Assembly (NCBI RefSeq): GCF_002086455.1
Contig: NZ_MVHC01000006.1
Coordinates: 158,819 to 222,818 of the forward strand
DNA: 64,000 nt
From: Mycolicibacter algericus DSM 45454
GTDB taxonomy: Bacteria > Actinomycetota > Actinomycetes > Mycobacteriales > Mycobacteriaceae
Direction: 5' to 3'
The notes beneath the pieces were generated by a model. That model made no database searches. It had not been told where the DNA came from and worked only from the letters and a program-made list of their open reading frames with translations. Every line of letters starts with the position of its first letter. The first letter of the stretch is position 1. The translations under genes were made by a program, and so were the position numbers. Below are positions 51,820 to 61,245 of the stretch, piece by piece.

Positions 51820-52494
51820 ATGAGCTCCCCTCGCCGCGGCCATCCGGATCCGCTGACCGGGTTGAGCAGCCTGGACGATCCGGTACGGCAGCGGCTCTAT
51901 CACTACGTCGCGTCGTGCGACGAGCCGGTAGCCCGGGAGCAGGCCGCGACCGCCGCCGGCATCAGCCGCACACTGGCCGCCTACCACCTCGACAAACTGG
52001 CTGAGGCAGGGATCCTGTCGGTGAGCTACGCGCGGCCGGCCGGCCGCTCCGGTCCCGGCGCCGGGCGCCCCGCCAAGCGCTATGCACGCACCCGGGACGA
52101 GCTGTCGGTGAGTGTGCCGCCCCGCAACTACCGGCTGCTGGCCGACCTGCTGGTCACCGCCATGGCCGACGACGATGCCGGGGCGGTGCGCTCGGCGGTC
52201 TCGGCGGCGGCCCGCCGGGTCGGCCGGGCCGGGGCTACCGAACACGGCGTCTTGGAGGTCCTCCGGGAATTCGGCTACGAGCCGGTGGTCAATGACGCCG
52301 GCGACATCGAGCTGCGCAACTGTCCGTTCGAACGACTGGCGCGCCGATACACCGAAGCGGTCTGCGGTCTCAACCTGCAACTGATCGAGGGCATGCTGGA
52401 AGGCACCGGCGAACCACCGCGGCGGGCCACGCTGACCCCGTCAGAGCGGCGGTGCTGTGTCACCGTCCGAGCACCGGGGCGCGGGCACCGGTGA
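51820..52494 (+). CDS. SufR-like HTH regulator with C-terminal cysteines (paralogue 3)
   Basis: A 224-residue regulator, close paralogue of the one at 1177. Shared features are SLDDPVRQRLYHYVAS, an HTH with GISRTLAAYHLDKLAEAGIL, the wing GRSGPGAGRPAKRY, VPPRNYRLLADLL and a C-terminal C-X13-C-X29-CC pattern (NCPFERL ... AVCGLNL ... RRCCVTV). Fe-S cluster binding is inferred from SufR relatives. The stop overlaps the GTG of the next gene (GTGA), so regulator and flavin monooxygenase are translationally coupled. Confidence 0.85.
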   Translation: MSSPRRGHPDPLTGLSSLDDPVRQRLYHYVASCDEPVAREQAATAAGISRTLAAYHLDKLAEAGILSVSYARPAGRSGPGAGRPAKRYARTRDELSVSVPPRNYRLLADLLVTAMADDDAGAVRSAVSAAARRVGRAGATEHGVLEVLREFGYEPVVNDAGDIELRNCPFERLARRYTEAVCGLNLQLIEGMLEGTGEPPRRATLTPSERRCCVTVRAPGRGHR

Positions 52495-53474
52495 GCCTGC
52501 TGGAGTCACTCGGACTGAGCGCCCCGGTCGTGCAGGCCGGAATGGGCGGCGGGGTGGCCGGCGCAGAGCTGGCAGCCGCGGTGTCGGCGGCCGGTGGTTT
52601 GGGCACCGTCGGGCTCAGCGATCCGCGCAGCTTCGCCACCGAGCTGCGCCGCGCCGTGGCGCTGGCCGGCGGGCGCCCGGTGGCGGCCAATCTGCTGGTG
52701 CCGTTCGTCCGCCGGGCCCATATCGACGCGTGCATCGCGGCCGGTGCCGCCCTGGTGGTGTTTCACGACGGCGCTCCCGCGCGCTGGATCGCCGCGCTGC
52801 GGGCCGCGCGAATCCCGGTGCTGTGCACCGCCGGTGATGTCGCCCAGACCCGCCGGGCACTGGCTGCCGGCGCTGACGGTCTGGTGGCCCAAGGCGTCGA
52901 GGCCGGCGGCCACCTGGTGGCCGATCGACCGCTCAGTGTGACGTTGCCTGAGGTGCTCGGTGCCGCCGACGGTGCCCCGGTGCTGGCCGCAGGCGGGGTC
53001 GCCGATGCCGACGACGTCCGGGCGCTGCTGGCCGCCGGTGCCGTGGGGGCGGTCGCCGGGACCCGCTTTCTGCTCACCGAGGAGTCGCGCGCCCACCCCG
53101 GCTACAAGCAGAAGGTGCTGGATGCGCAACGAACCATCCGCACCATGTTGTTCGGGGTGGGCTGGCCGCTGGCCCACCGGGTCGTTCCCAATGTCCTCAC
53201 CGAACGCTGGTGTGCGCGAGATGAACTCGGTCCGCCGGCGGTGCGGGCATTCAACCGGATCGGTGCGCCGCTGGGGCGGCTGATGCCGCTGGGCGCGCTG
53301 GGGACGATCCTGGCCGCGCAGCGGACAGCCGTGCCGCTCTACACCCCGGCATTGCCGTTGGCCGGAATGGACCCGGCCGCAGTGGACCGGTCAGCGCTCT
53401 ACGCCGGCGAGACCAGCCGGCGCATCCATGACATCGTTCCGGCAGCCGAGGCACTGGCACGGCTGACACCGTAA
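52491..53474 (+). CDS. Nitronate monooxygenase-like FMN protein (copy 2)
   Basis: A 327-residue TIM-barrel flavoprotein of the nitronate monooxygenase family. [20 protein letters not shown] is the family entry motif, then [29 protein letters not shown] with the catalytic-type His, [20 protein letters not shown] and [14 protein letters not shown] for FMN phosphate. A C-terminal extension of about 70 residues is longer than in copy 1. GTG 52491 overlaps the regulator stop. Sequence similarity to copy 1 is only moderate, so this is not a recent duplication. Substrate unknown. Confidence 0.85.
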   Translation: MSLLESLGLSAPVVQAGMGGGVAGAELAAAVSAAGGLGTVGLSDPRSFATELRRAVALAGGRPVAANLLVPFVRRAHIDACIAAGAALVVFHDGAPARWIAALRAARIPVLCTAGDVAQTRRALAAGADGLVAQGVEAGGHLVADRPLSVTLPEVLGAADGAPVLAAGGVADADDVRALLAAGAVGAVAGTRFLLTEESRAHPGYKQKVLDAQRTIRTMLFGVGWPLAHRVVPNVLTERWCARDELGPPAVRAFNRIGAPLGRLMPLGALGTILAAQRTAVPLYTPALPLAGMDPAAVDRSALYAGETSRRIHDIVPAAEALARLTP

Positions 53475-53496
53475 CGAATCACCGAGGGAGATCACC

Positions 53497-53949
53497 ATGT
53501 TCGGCCCGTGCCCACCTTTCGATGCGGAGTCGGCGCGCCGTAAGGTCCGAGCCGCCGAAGACGCCTGGAACACCCGCGACCCTGAACGGGTGGCGCAGGC
53601 CTACACCGACGACTCGGTCTGGCGTAACCGAGACGAGTTCGTCACCGGGCGCGCCGAGATCGTCGCGTTCCTGCGGCGCAAGTGGGCCCGTGAACGCGAC
53701 TACGCGCTGCGCAAGGAGCTGTGGTGCCACCACGACAACCGAATCGCGGTGCGCTACCAGTACGAAAGCCGTGACGCGACCGGCCAGTGGTGGCGCAGCT
53801 ACGGCAACGAACTGTGGGAGTTCGCCGACGACGGCCGGATGAGCCGCCGCGAGTCCAGCATCGACGACGTCGCCATCACCGAGGATCAGCGACGGATCTT
53901 CGGGCCCCGCACCGACAGTGACGAGCACACGCCCCTGCCGCTGCGGTGA
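53497..53949 (+). CDS. DUF1348 (NTF2-like fold) protein
   Basis: A 150-residue protein of the DUF1348 family, NTF2/SnoaL-like cone fold. The pattern [59 protein letters not shown] and [13 protein letters not shown] is characteristic. Often found beside oxidoreductases. ATG 53497 follows CGAGGGAGATCACC and is 22 bases after the monooxygenase stop, so it is the third gene of this operon. Function unknown. Confidence 0.9.
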   Translation: MFGPCPPFDAESARRKVRAAEDAWNTRDPERVAQAYTDDSVWRNRDEFVTGRAEIVAFLRRKWARERDYALRKELWCHHDNRIAVRYQYESRDATGQWWRSYGNELWEFADDGRMSRRESSIDDVAITEDQRRIFGPRTDSDEHTPLPLR

Positions 53950-55902
53950 TCAGCCGGCCCTGGTGAACCCGTTGAGCCGGGCCGCCTCCTCGGTGGCGAA
54001 CCAGATCTCGGCCAGCGTGTCGTCGTACAGCGCATTCTGCGGCGTGTAGTAGAGCCCCGAGCCGATGTTCGCCTTGATCGGGTAGCCGTCCGGCTGCTGG
54101 TAGGGGTCGTCCAGCGGCAGGTGCATCACCGGATGCGCCGACTCCCCGGCCCCGAAGCTGCGCTGGCCGGAGCCGAAGCCACGTGACGGCGTCGAGGATC
54201 CGAAGGCGCCCGAGTCGGTGGCCGACGCCCCGTGCCCCACCGCGTGCCGACCGGTTCCCAGGTCCTCCTCGGTCACCACCCGCGTCGGCGCGGTGTCGGC
54301 GTCGTCATCGTCGTCCGGCTCGTTGTCGGCCTCGGCCTCGCCGTAGCGCAGCCAGGGCGCCTCCGGTAGCGGCTGACCGAGCGCCTCGGCCTCGGGCGCC
54401 GCACCGAACGACGACGAGCGGCCGTAGCGGCTCGGCAGCCGGACGGTGCCCTCGTGGTCCAGCTGTTCATGGTGCGCCCACTGCTCGTCATCGTCGTCGT
54501 AGTCGTCACTGACCGGCGCGGGCACCGCGACCGGCGGGCGTGCGGACGACGGAGCCGGCCGGCGCCGCTGCCACCACATCGCCGCGCCCGCCAGCGCCCC
54601 CAGCACCGCCAGCACCGCGACCGGGATCAGCACCCACAACCAGTTCCAGTGCGTCTCGGTGCCGGTACCGGTCGTGGTCGCCGTGCTGCCGTTCGGCAGG
54701 TTCATGCCGGGGATCTGCAGGCCCGCCAGCGCCGGCGCGAGATCGGCCGGCTCGGTGCTGAAGGCGTTGTTCGCCTGGTTCCACGACACCGTCCCGCCGG
54801 TGAACTTCTGCGAGACCACGTCTCCGTCGACGGTCTGGTCGCCCACCGGGGCGCCGAGCTTTCCTGAAGCACCATCGAGCTTGTCCCAGGCCGCCTTCAT
54901 CGCACTGCGCACCACGAAGGCGCCGTTGTCGGGGCTGAAGAAGATCACCGGGTCGTCGTCGGCGGCGAACGACGCGAACTTGCTCCCGGCGATGGCACCG
55001 TCAGCCGTGCCGGTGATCGGGAAGCCCAGATCGCTGCCGGTCGGGCCGCCCAGCGACTCGTACTTGGCCAGGACGTCGCCGTCCAACGCGTAGGCCCCGG
55101 TGGCCGGGGCGAAGTAGACCTTGCCCCGGACGAAATCCTGGCCCGCTCCGTCGCTGCCGACCACGTACTGGTCGCCCTGCTTGGCCCCGAGCGAGCCCGA
55201 TGCGCCGCCCGTGGCGCGCCACGCCTGGTCGATGGCCGCGGTCGGATCGAGCTGAACCTGCAGATCGGCCAGCTGGGCCGCCAACTCCGGCGGCACCGTG
55301 GTGAACGTCCGAGTCGCGCCGTCGAAGGACAGCGCACCGGCGCTGAACTTCTGGGTCACCACCGCGCCGTCGTAGTTCTCGTCGTCGACCGGCACGCCCA
55401 GCGCTCCGGTGGAGCTGCCCAGCTTGTCCCAGGCCGCATTCATCGGGCCGCGCACCACATGGGCGCCGTGTTCGGCCGTCCAGTAGATCACCGGGTTGTC
55501 GGCACCGGACAAGATGGCCACCCGGCTGTCGGGCACCAGCCCCGGCACCTCATCGCTGCTGGGGAACCCCAGGCCGCTGGTCGCCGCCCCACCCATCGAC
55601 TCGTACTTCTCGAGGATCGCGCCGAACAGCGCCTTGGCCCCGGTCTCCGGTGTGAAGAAGATCGTGCCGCCGGCGAAGTCCTGCGCGAAGCCGACACCGG
55701 CCGGATGCACGTCGCCCTTGGGCGGCCCCAGCGGCGAGCCGTCACCTCCGGCCGCCTGCCATGCCGCCGTGATGGCGTCGTGAGCCTCACTGTCGGGCGT
55801 TGCCGCCGCGGTCTGCATCGACAACAGCACGGTGACCGTCGCCGCGAGGCCGAGCGCCATGCGCACCGCCATCTTGCCGAACCGATCTTTCCGACTAGTC
55901 AC
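53950..55902 (-). CDS. Exported six-LGFP-repeat envelope protein (Rv2721c-like)
   Basis: A 650-residue protein. Signal sequence MALGLAATVTVLLSMQTAAA with a TAAA cleavage region is followed by six LGFP-type repeats over about residues 40-385. Their cores are SPLGPPKGDV, SGLGFPSSDEV, GALGVPVDDEN, GSLGAKQGDQY, SDLGFPITGTA and GKLGAPVGDQT, arranged as two sets of three. One membrane helix follows (WVLIPVAVLAVLGALAGAAM, about 415-435), then an acidic, disordered cytoplasmic tail of about 210 residues. LGFP repeats are thought to anchor proteins to the mycolyl-arabinogalactan wall. GTG 55902 follows TGGGAGGGCTG. Confidence 0.88.
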   Translation of the reverse strand: MTSRKDRFGKMAVRMALGLAATVTVLLSMQTAAATPDSEAHDAITAAWQAAGGDGSPLGPPKGDVHPAGVGFAQDFAGGTIFFTPETGAKALFGAILEKYESMGGAATSGLGFPSSDEVPGLVPDSRVAILSGADNPVIYWTAEHGAHVVRGPMNAAWDKLGSSTGALGVPVDDENYDGAVVTQKFSAGALSFDGATRTFTTVPPELAAQLADLQVQLDPTAAIDQAWRATGGASGSLGAKQGDQYVVGSDGAGQDFVRGKVYFAPATGAYALDGDVLAKYESLGGPTGSDLGFPITGTADGAIAGSKFASFAADDDPVIFFSPDNGAFVVRSAMKAAWDKLDGASGKLGAPVGDQTVDGDVVSQKFTGGTVSWNQANNAFSTEPADLAPALAGLQIPGMNLPNGSTATTTGTGTETHWNWLWVLIPVAVLAVLGALAGAAMWWQRRRPAPSSARPPVAVPAPVSDDYDDDDEQWAHHEQLDHEGTVRLPSRYGRSSSFGAAPEAEALGQPLPEAPWLRYGEAEADNEPDDDDDADTAPTRVVTEEDLGTGRHAVGHGASATDSGAFGSSTPSRGFGSGQRSFGAGESAHPVMHLPLDDPYQQPDGYPIKANIGSGLYYTPQNALYDDTLAEIWFATEEAARLNGFTRAG

Positions 55903-55953
55903 CAGCCCTCCCAGGCACCGCAATCGACGCAAATGTTCCGGCACAAACTTTCC

Positions 55954-55995
55954 CGCAATCGACCCGTATTGCGAAGCGAAGTCATCGATATTGCG
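55954..55995. repeat. CGCAAT/ATTGCG short repeats upstream of the LGFP gene
   Basis: CGCAAT (55954-55959) is inverted to ATTGCG (55968-55973), and ATTGCG recurs at 55990-55995, 22 bases on. About 50-90 bases upstream of the LGFP gene start; a possible regulator site. Confidence 0.3.
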
Positions 55996-56097
55996 GAAAC
56001 AGATACCCACCCGATGCCGAAAAGTTGCCGACCCGCATAGCGACGACGAGGCCCCGCCCACGGCTGAACACGCAGGTCAGGGCCCCGTCTGTAAGAA

Positions 56098-57258
56098 TCA
56101 GACGCCCAGGCTGCGGCCGATGATCTCTTTCATGATCTCGGTGGTGCCGCCGTAGATGGTCTGCACCCGCGCATCCAGGTAGGCCCGCGCGATCGGATAT
56201 TCGCGCATGTAGCCGTAGCCGCCATGCAACTGCAGGCAGCGGTCGATCAAGTGGACCTGCTTCTCGGTGCTGTACCACTTGGCCATCGCGGCCTGTTCCA
56301 CCGTCAGCTGCTTGTCCAGGTGCAACCGGATGAACTCGTCGACCATCATCCGCACCACGGTGGACTCGGTGGCCAGCTCGGCGAGCAGGAACCGGCTGTT
56401 CTGGAAGCTGCCGATCGGTTTGCCGAACGCCTTGCGCTCCTTGGTGTAGGTGATCGTCTGCTCCAGCGTGGCCTCCATCGCCGCGGCGGCCATGATCGCG
56501 ATGGAGATCCGCTCCTGCGGCAGATTCTGCATCAGGTAGATGAAGCCCATACCCTCCTGGCCCAGCAGGTTCTCCACCGGCACATGCACGTCGGTGAACG
56601 ACAGCTCGGCGGTGTCCTGGGCGTCCAGCCCGACCTTGTCCAGGTGGCGGCCGCGCTCGAAGCCCGCCATGCCGCGCTCCACCACCAACAGGGAAAAGCC
56701 CTGGGCGCCCTTCTCCGGGTCGGTCTGGGCGACCACGATCACCAGGTCGGAGTGGATGCCGTTGGTGATGAAGGTCTTGGACCCGTTGAGCACGTAGTGG
56801 TCGCCCTGCTTGACCGCCCGGGTCTTGATGCCTTGGAGGTCACTGCCGGTGCCTGGCTCGGTCATCGCGATCGCCGTGATCAGCTCACCGGTGCAGAACT
56901 TGGGCAGCCAGCGCTGCTTCTGCTCCTCGTTGCACAACTCCAGCAGGTAGGGGGCACAGACGTCGTTGTGCAGGCTGAAACCGATGCCGCTGTAGCGACC
57001 GGCGGTGGTCTCTTCGGTGATGATCGTGTTGTAGCGGAAGTCGGGGTTGCCGCCGCCGCCGTACTCCTCTGGCACCGCCATGCCCAAAAAGCCCTGCTTG
57101 CCGGCTTCGAGCCAGACGCCGCGGTCGACGATCTTGGCCTTCTCCCACTCCTCGTGGTGCGGCGCGACGTGGCGGTCCAGAAACCCCCGGTAGGACTCCC
57201 GGAACAGCTCGTGCTCGGGCTCGAACAGGGTTCGCTGGTACTTGACTGCGGCGCTCAT
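56098..57258 (-). CDS. fadE20: Acyl-CoA dehydrogenase FadE20
   Basis: A 386-residue FAD-dependent acyl-CoA dehydrogenase for beta-oxidation. FAD/substrate motifs are TAIAMTEPGTGSDLQGIKT (about residue 128) and DPEKGAQGFSLLVVERGMAG. The C-terminal QLHGGYGYMREYPIARAYLD and VQTIYGGTTEIMKEIIGRSL carry the FAD contacts and catalytic-type Glu region. It matches M. tuberculosis FadE20 in place and sequence as recalled. ATG 57258 follows GGAGGTCAGGCG. Acyl chain specificity unknown. Confidence 0.93.
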   Translation of the reverse strand: MSAAVKYQRTLFEPEHELFRESYRGFLDRHVAPHHEEWEKAKIVDRGVWLEAGKQGFLGMAVPEEYGGGGNPDFRYNTIITEETTAGRYSGIGFSLHNDVCAPYLLELCNEEQKQRWLPKFCTGELITAIAMTEPGTGSDLQGIKTRAVKQGDHYVLNGSKTFITNGIHSDLVIVVAQTDPEKGAQGFSLLVVERGMAGFERGRHLDKVGLDAQDTAELSFTDVHVPVENLLGQEGMGFIYLMQNLPQERISIAIMAAAAMEATLEQTITYTKERKAFGKPIGSFQNSRFLLAELATESTVVRMMVDEFIRLHLDKQLTVEQAAMAKWYSTEKQVHLIDRCLQLHGGYGYMREYPIARAYLDARVQTIYGGTTEIMKEIIGRSLGV

Positions 57259-57370
57259 CGCCTGACCTCCGAGATCGACGGAAACTTTCCGACGACAATA
57301 GACCAACCGGATGGTTGGGAGGTCAGAGGCCCGCTAGCCGGCCACTTCGCTTGGACGTCTCCGGTGCGGA

Positions 57371-58705
57371 TTACCGCGCGTCCGCCCCGGTACGGCGCGC
57401 CCCGCCCCGCCGTGCCGGTCGCTGGGCGGCTCCCGGCGCCGCGGCGCGACGTCGACGGGCGCCGCCCGATCCGCGGTTCTTCGGCGAAGCGGGGCGCGGC
57501 GGCGGGGCCGCCTTGGGGGCGGGCATCTGCAACGGGGCGACGTCGCCGACCAACGCTTGCACCGGCATCGAGTCGACGCCGACCTGTTGCGGGGCGACGG
57601 TGATCCCGGCCCGGCGCAGCAGTACCTGGGTGTCCCTGCGCTGTTCGGGCAACACCACGGTGACCACGTCGCCGGCGTTGCCGGCGCGTGCGGTGCGGCC
57701 CGAGCGGTGCAGATAGGCCTTGTGTTCGGCCGGCGGGTCGACGTGGACCACCAGCTGCACCTCATCGACGTGCACGCCGCGCGCAGCGATGTCGGTGGCC
57801 ACCAGCACCCGAGCCGCCCCGGTGCTGAACGCGGCCAGATTGCGGTCCCGCGCGGGCTGAGACAGGTTGCCGTGCAGGTCCACTGACGGGATGCCGGACT
57901 CGGTCAGTTGCTTGGCGAGCTTGCGGGCCTGATGTTTGGTCCGCATGAACAGGATTCGGCGACCGGTGCCGGACGCCAACCGGTGCACCAGATCCTTCTT
58001 GTCCTGCGCCCCCGCGACGTGAAACACGTGATGCGTCATGGCCGGCGGCGGCGCTGCCCGGCCGTCGTCGACCTCATGCGACACCGGATCGTGCAGGAAG
58101 CGCCGCACCAGCTTGTCCACTCCGTTGTCGAGGGTCGCCGAGAACAGCAGCCGCTGACCGGTGGCCGGCGTAGCGGCCAGAATCCGCGTGACGCCCGGCA
58201 GGAATCCGAGGTCGGCCATGTGGTCGGCTTCGTCGAGCACGGTGATCTGCACGGCGTCCAGGCTGATCAGCTTCTGCTTCATCAAGTCTTCGAGGCGCCC
58301 CGGGCAGGCCACCACGATGTCGACGCCGCCGCGCAGCGCCGTCTCCTGCCGGCTCTGCGCCACCCCGCCGAAGATGGTGGTGACCTTCAAGCCGTAAGCC
58401 GCCGCAAGCGGTTTGACCGTCGCGGTGATCTGGGTGGCCAACTCCCGGGTGGGCGCGAGCACCAGGCCCGACGGCCGGTTCGGGCGCCGCTTGACGTCGG
58501 CCAGCCCAGCTACCAACGGAATTGAGAACGCCAGCGTCTTGCCGCTGCCCGTCTTTCCGCGACCCAGCACGTCGCGTCCGGCCAGCGTGTCGGGCAGGGT
58601 ATGGATCTGGATCGGAAACGGCGCGGTGATCTCGTTGTCGTGCAGCGCGGCCACCAGCGGGGCGGGCACGCCGAGGGAGTCAAAGGATGCAACAGATTTA
58701 GTCAT
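57371..58705 (-). CDS. DEAD-box RNA helicase
   Basis: A 444-residue ATP-dependent RNA helicase. Q motif region FPIQIHTLPDTLAG, Walker A GRGKTGSGKTLAF, Ia APTRELA, GG, TPGR as CPGRLEDLM, II VLDEADHMADLG, III FSATL, IV FMRTKHQARKL, V VLVATDIAARGVHV and VI HRSGRTARAG are all intact. A basic RGG-like tail of about 55 residues (GGARRRRAAAPGAAQRPARR) follows. Start ATG 58705 (MTKSVASF). An in-frame upstream ATG at 58876 would add 57 unlikely residues, so the preceding segment is taken as a leader. Roles in RNA degradation or cold response are inferred. No such gene occurs between Rv2724c and Rv2725c of M. tuberculosis as I recall. Confidence 0.9.
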   Translation of the reverse strand: MTKSVASFDSLGVPAPLVAALHDNEITAPFPIQIHTLPDTLAGRDVLGRGKTGSGKTLAFSIPLVAGLADVKRRPNRPSGLVLAPTRELATQITATVKPLAAAYGLKVTTIFGGVAQSRQETALRGGVDIVVACPGRLEDLMKQKLISLDAVQITVLDEADHMADLGFLPGVTRILAATPATGQRLLFSATLDNGVDKLVRRFLHDPVSHEVDDGRAAPPPAMTHHVFHVAGAQDKKDLVHRLASGTGRRILFMRTKHQARKLAKQLTESGIPSVDLHGNLSQPARDRNLAAFSTGAARVLVATDIAARGVHVDEVQLVVHVDPPAEHKAYLHRSGRTARAGNAGDVVTVVLPEQRRDTQVLLRRAGITVAPQQVGVDSMPVQALVGDVAPLQMPAPKAAPPPRPASPKNRGSGGARRRRAAAPGAAQRPARRGGARRTGADAR

Positions 58706-58977
58706 TGAGTGCGGTGCCTTTCCGGCATCGGTTGCGCTGCTCGAGCCATGACGACGAGGTCGGGTGACTGGCGGCGCAAAGTGGCGAGATTGCCGGTGGG
58801 CAAAATCGATCGCCGCGAGAAGAGCTTGTGCTGGACGCACCGTCCACCGGATATGGGTGGCGTGTAAGCGTTCCACGACGTACCGGCGTCCTTTGACGCC
58901 AGCGTTGGTTGTGACCCTAGCGCACCGGTGCGCGCAGCCCGAAACTTCTGTGACCGATCACACGCCGCGCGCGGCTG
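58706..58977 (-). other. Long leader/intergenic region of the helicase gene
   Basis: About 270 bases between hflX and the helicase with no gene that I support. On the minus strand it would form a leader for the helicase mRNA. DEAD-box helicase and cold-shock genes often have long regulatory leaders; no defined riboswitch is recognised here. Confidence 0.4.
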
Positions 58978-60378
58978 CTACGCCTGGCCGAATTCTCGCA
59001 GGCTGGCGGCCAGCGCCGCCGGTACCCGCGCCCGGATGCGGGTGCCGCCCTCGCCGTGCTCGGCTTGGGTGAGCCGGCCCTGTTCATGCACCCGGGCCAC
59101 CAAATCGCCACGCTCGTAAGGGATGACCACGTCCACAGCAGTGTCGGCCGGCGCCACCAACTGCCCCATCCGGCGGCGCAGCGACTCGATACCGTCGCCG
59201 GTGTGAGCCGAGACGAACACCGCGTCGGGCAGCGCGCGACGCAACTGGGCCAGCGCCAGGTCCCCGGCGGCGTCGATCTTGTTGACTACCAACACTTCCG
59301 GCGCAGGCTTGGCGTCCCGCTCGGCGATCACCTCGGAGATCACCTGGCGCACCGCGCTGATCTGGGCCAGCGGCGCGGGATCGGCGCCGTCGACCACATG
59401 CAGCAACAGGTCGGCGTCGGCGACCTCCTCCAGCGTGGACCGGAACGCCTCCACCAACTGGGTGGGCAGATGCCGTACGAATCCGACGGTGTCGGTGAGT
59501 ACGAAGGGCCTGTCGTCCTCGAAAAGACCACGGCGCGTGGTGGGCTCGAGTGTGGCGAACAATGCGTCCTGCACCAGCACCCCGGCGCCGGTCAGCGCGT
59601 TGAGCAGACTGGACTTGCCGGCGTTGGTGTAGCCCACGATCGCGACGGAGGGAACGTCGCTGTGCAGGCGCCGGCTGCGCTGGGTGTCGCGCACCTGCTT
59701 CATCGCCTTGATTTCGCGGCGCAACTTGGCCATCCGCTCCCGGATGCGTCGCCGGTCGGTTTCGATCTTGGTCTCACCGGGGCCGCGCAAGCCCACCCCG
59801 CCGCCGCTGCCGCCGGCCCGGCCGCCGGCCTGCCGTGACATCGACTCGCCCCAGCCGCGCAGCCGCGGCAGCATGTAGGCCATCTGCGCCAGCGCCACCT
59901 GGGCTTTGCCCTCGGCGCTGGTGGCGTGCTGGGCGAAGATGTCCAGGATCAGCGCGGTGCGGTCGATCACCTTGACCTTGACCGCCTTCTCCAGCGCGGT
60001 CAGCTGCGCCGGGGACAGCTCGCCGTCACAGATGACGGTGTCGGCGCCGGTGGCCAAGACCACCTCACGCAACTCGACGGCCTTGCCGGAGCCGATGTAG
60101 GTGGACGGGTCGGGCCGGTCGCGGCGCTGGATCAGGCCCTCGAGCACCTGCGAGCCGGCGGTCTCGGCCAGCGCGGCCAACTCCACCATGCTGGCGTCGG
60201 CCTCGGCGGCACTGCCCTCGGTCCACACCCCGACCAGCACCACCCGTTCGAGGCGCAGTTGGCGGTATTCGACCTCGGAGACGTCGGCGAGTTCGGTGGA
60301 CAACCCCGCGACCCGGCGCAGCGCCGTGCGGTCGTCGAGGGCCAGTTCACCGGTGCTGGGAAGCTCGGGATGACTCAC
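58978..60378 (-). CDS. hflX: Ribosome-associated GTPase HflX
   Basis: A 466-residue translational GTPase that splits stalled 70S ribosomes. The N-terminal HflX domain has [18 protein letters not shown] and [21 protein letters not shown], then a Gly-rich linker [19 protein letters not shown] (split). The G domain shows [20 protein letters not shown] (G1), [10 protein letters not shown] (G3) and VVNKIDAAG (G4). GTG 60378 overlaps the dapF stop (GTGA). Last gene of the miaA-dapF-hflX run. Confidence 0.95.
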   Translation of the reverse strand: MSHPELPSTGELALDDRTALRRVAGLSTELADVSEVEYRQLRLERVVLVGVWTEGSAAEADASMVELAALAETAGSQVLEGLIQRRDRPDPSTYIGSGKAVELREVVLATGADTVICDGELSPAQLTALEKAVKVKVIDRTALILDIFAQHATSAEGKAQVALAQMAYMLPRLRGWGESMSRQAGGRAGGSGGGVGLRGPGETKIETDRRRIRERMAKLRREIKAMKQVRDTQRSRRLHSDVPSVAIVGYTNAGKSSLLNALTGAGVLVQDALFATLEPTTRRGLFEDDRPFVLTDTVGFVRHLPTQLVEAFRSTLEEVADADLLLHVVDGADPAPLAQISAVRQVISEVIAERDAKPAPEVLVVNKIDAAGDLALAQLRRALPDAVFVSAHTGDGIESLRRRMGQLVAPADTAVDVVIPYERGDLVARVHEQGRLTQAEHGEGGTRIRARVPAALAASLREFGQA

Positions 60379-61241
60379 TGCGCCGACCACCACCCCGCCG
60401 CGATGTCGCCGCGGGCCACCAGCTCCGACGGGCCGCGCAGATAACTGGTCGCCTCGGTGACGATGACGCGGACCTGCCCGCCCGGGATGTCGACCCGCAG
60501 TGTGCCGGTCGACGCGCCGGCGTCGGCCAGTGCGGCCACCGCGGCGGCCACCGTGCCGGTCCCGCATGACCGGGTCTCCCCGACCCCGCGCTCATGCACC
60601 CGCATCGACACCGCGCCGTCACGGGCGGCGGTCAGGACTTCGACGTTCACCCCGTTCGGGAACTGCCCGCGGTCGAAACTGACCGGTGCGGCCACATCCA
60701 GCGCGGCCAGCTCGGCCGCCGACAGTGCCGGATCCACGCACGCCAGATGCGGATTGCCCACGTCGACGGCGAGCCCGGCGAATCGCCGCCCGCCCACCAC
60801 CGCCTCGCCCGGACCCAGCGTGTTGGCCTTGCCCATGTCGACGGTGACCTCGGCCCGCACGTCGTCGGCGTGGTGCACGGTGATCGGCCGCGGCCCGGCC
60901 AGCGAGCCGACCACGAACTCGTCGGCCGATTCCAGGCCGGCGGCGCGCAGGTAGTGGGCGAAGACCCGGATCCCGTTGCCGCACATCTCGGCCACCGAGC
61001 CGTCGGCGTTGCGGTAGTCCATGAACCAGTCGCCGGCCGACACCCCCTCGGGAAGCTGGTCGAGCACGCCGGCGGTGACCGCGGCCCCGGCCGTGGTGAC
61101 GCGCAACACACCGTCGGCGCCCAGGCCGCGGCGCCGGTCACACAGCGCGCTCACCGCGGCGGCCGTCAGGTCCAGTTCCACCCCTAGGTCCGGCAACACG
61201 ACGAAGTCGTTCTGGGTGCCGTGGCCCTTGGCGAAAAGCAT
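60375..61241 (-). CDS. dapF: Diaminopimelate epimerase
   Basis: A 288-residue PLP-independent epimerase converting LL- to meso-diaminopimelate for lysine and peptidoglycan. The two catalytic cysteines are in [16 protein letters not shown] and [20 protein letters not shown]. The start [18 protein letters not shown] is canonical. It begins 4 bases after miaA ends and overlaps hflX. Confidence 0.96.
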   Translation of the reverse strand: MLFAKGHGTQNDFVVLPDLGVELDLTAAAVSALCDRRRGLGADGVLRVTTAGAAVTAGVLDQLPEGVSAGDWFMDYRNADGSVAEMCGNGIRVFAHYLRAAGLESADEFVVGSLAGPRPITVHHADDVRAEVTVDMGKANTLGPGEAVVGGRRFAGLAVDVGNPHLACVDPALSAAELAALDVAAPVSFDRGQFPNGVNVEVLTAARDGAVSMRVHERGVGETRSCGTGTVAAAVAALADAGASTGTLRVDIPGGQVRVIVTEATSYLRGPSELVARGDIAAGWWSAQ

Positions 61242-61245
61242 GTGC

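Noticed and set aside
58706..58876. N-terminal extension of the DEAD-box helicase from ATG 58876
   Set aside because: The extra 57 residues are His/Arg-rich without homology to helicases, and the family begins at the MTKSVASF start.
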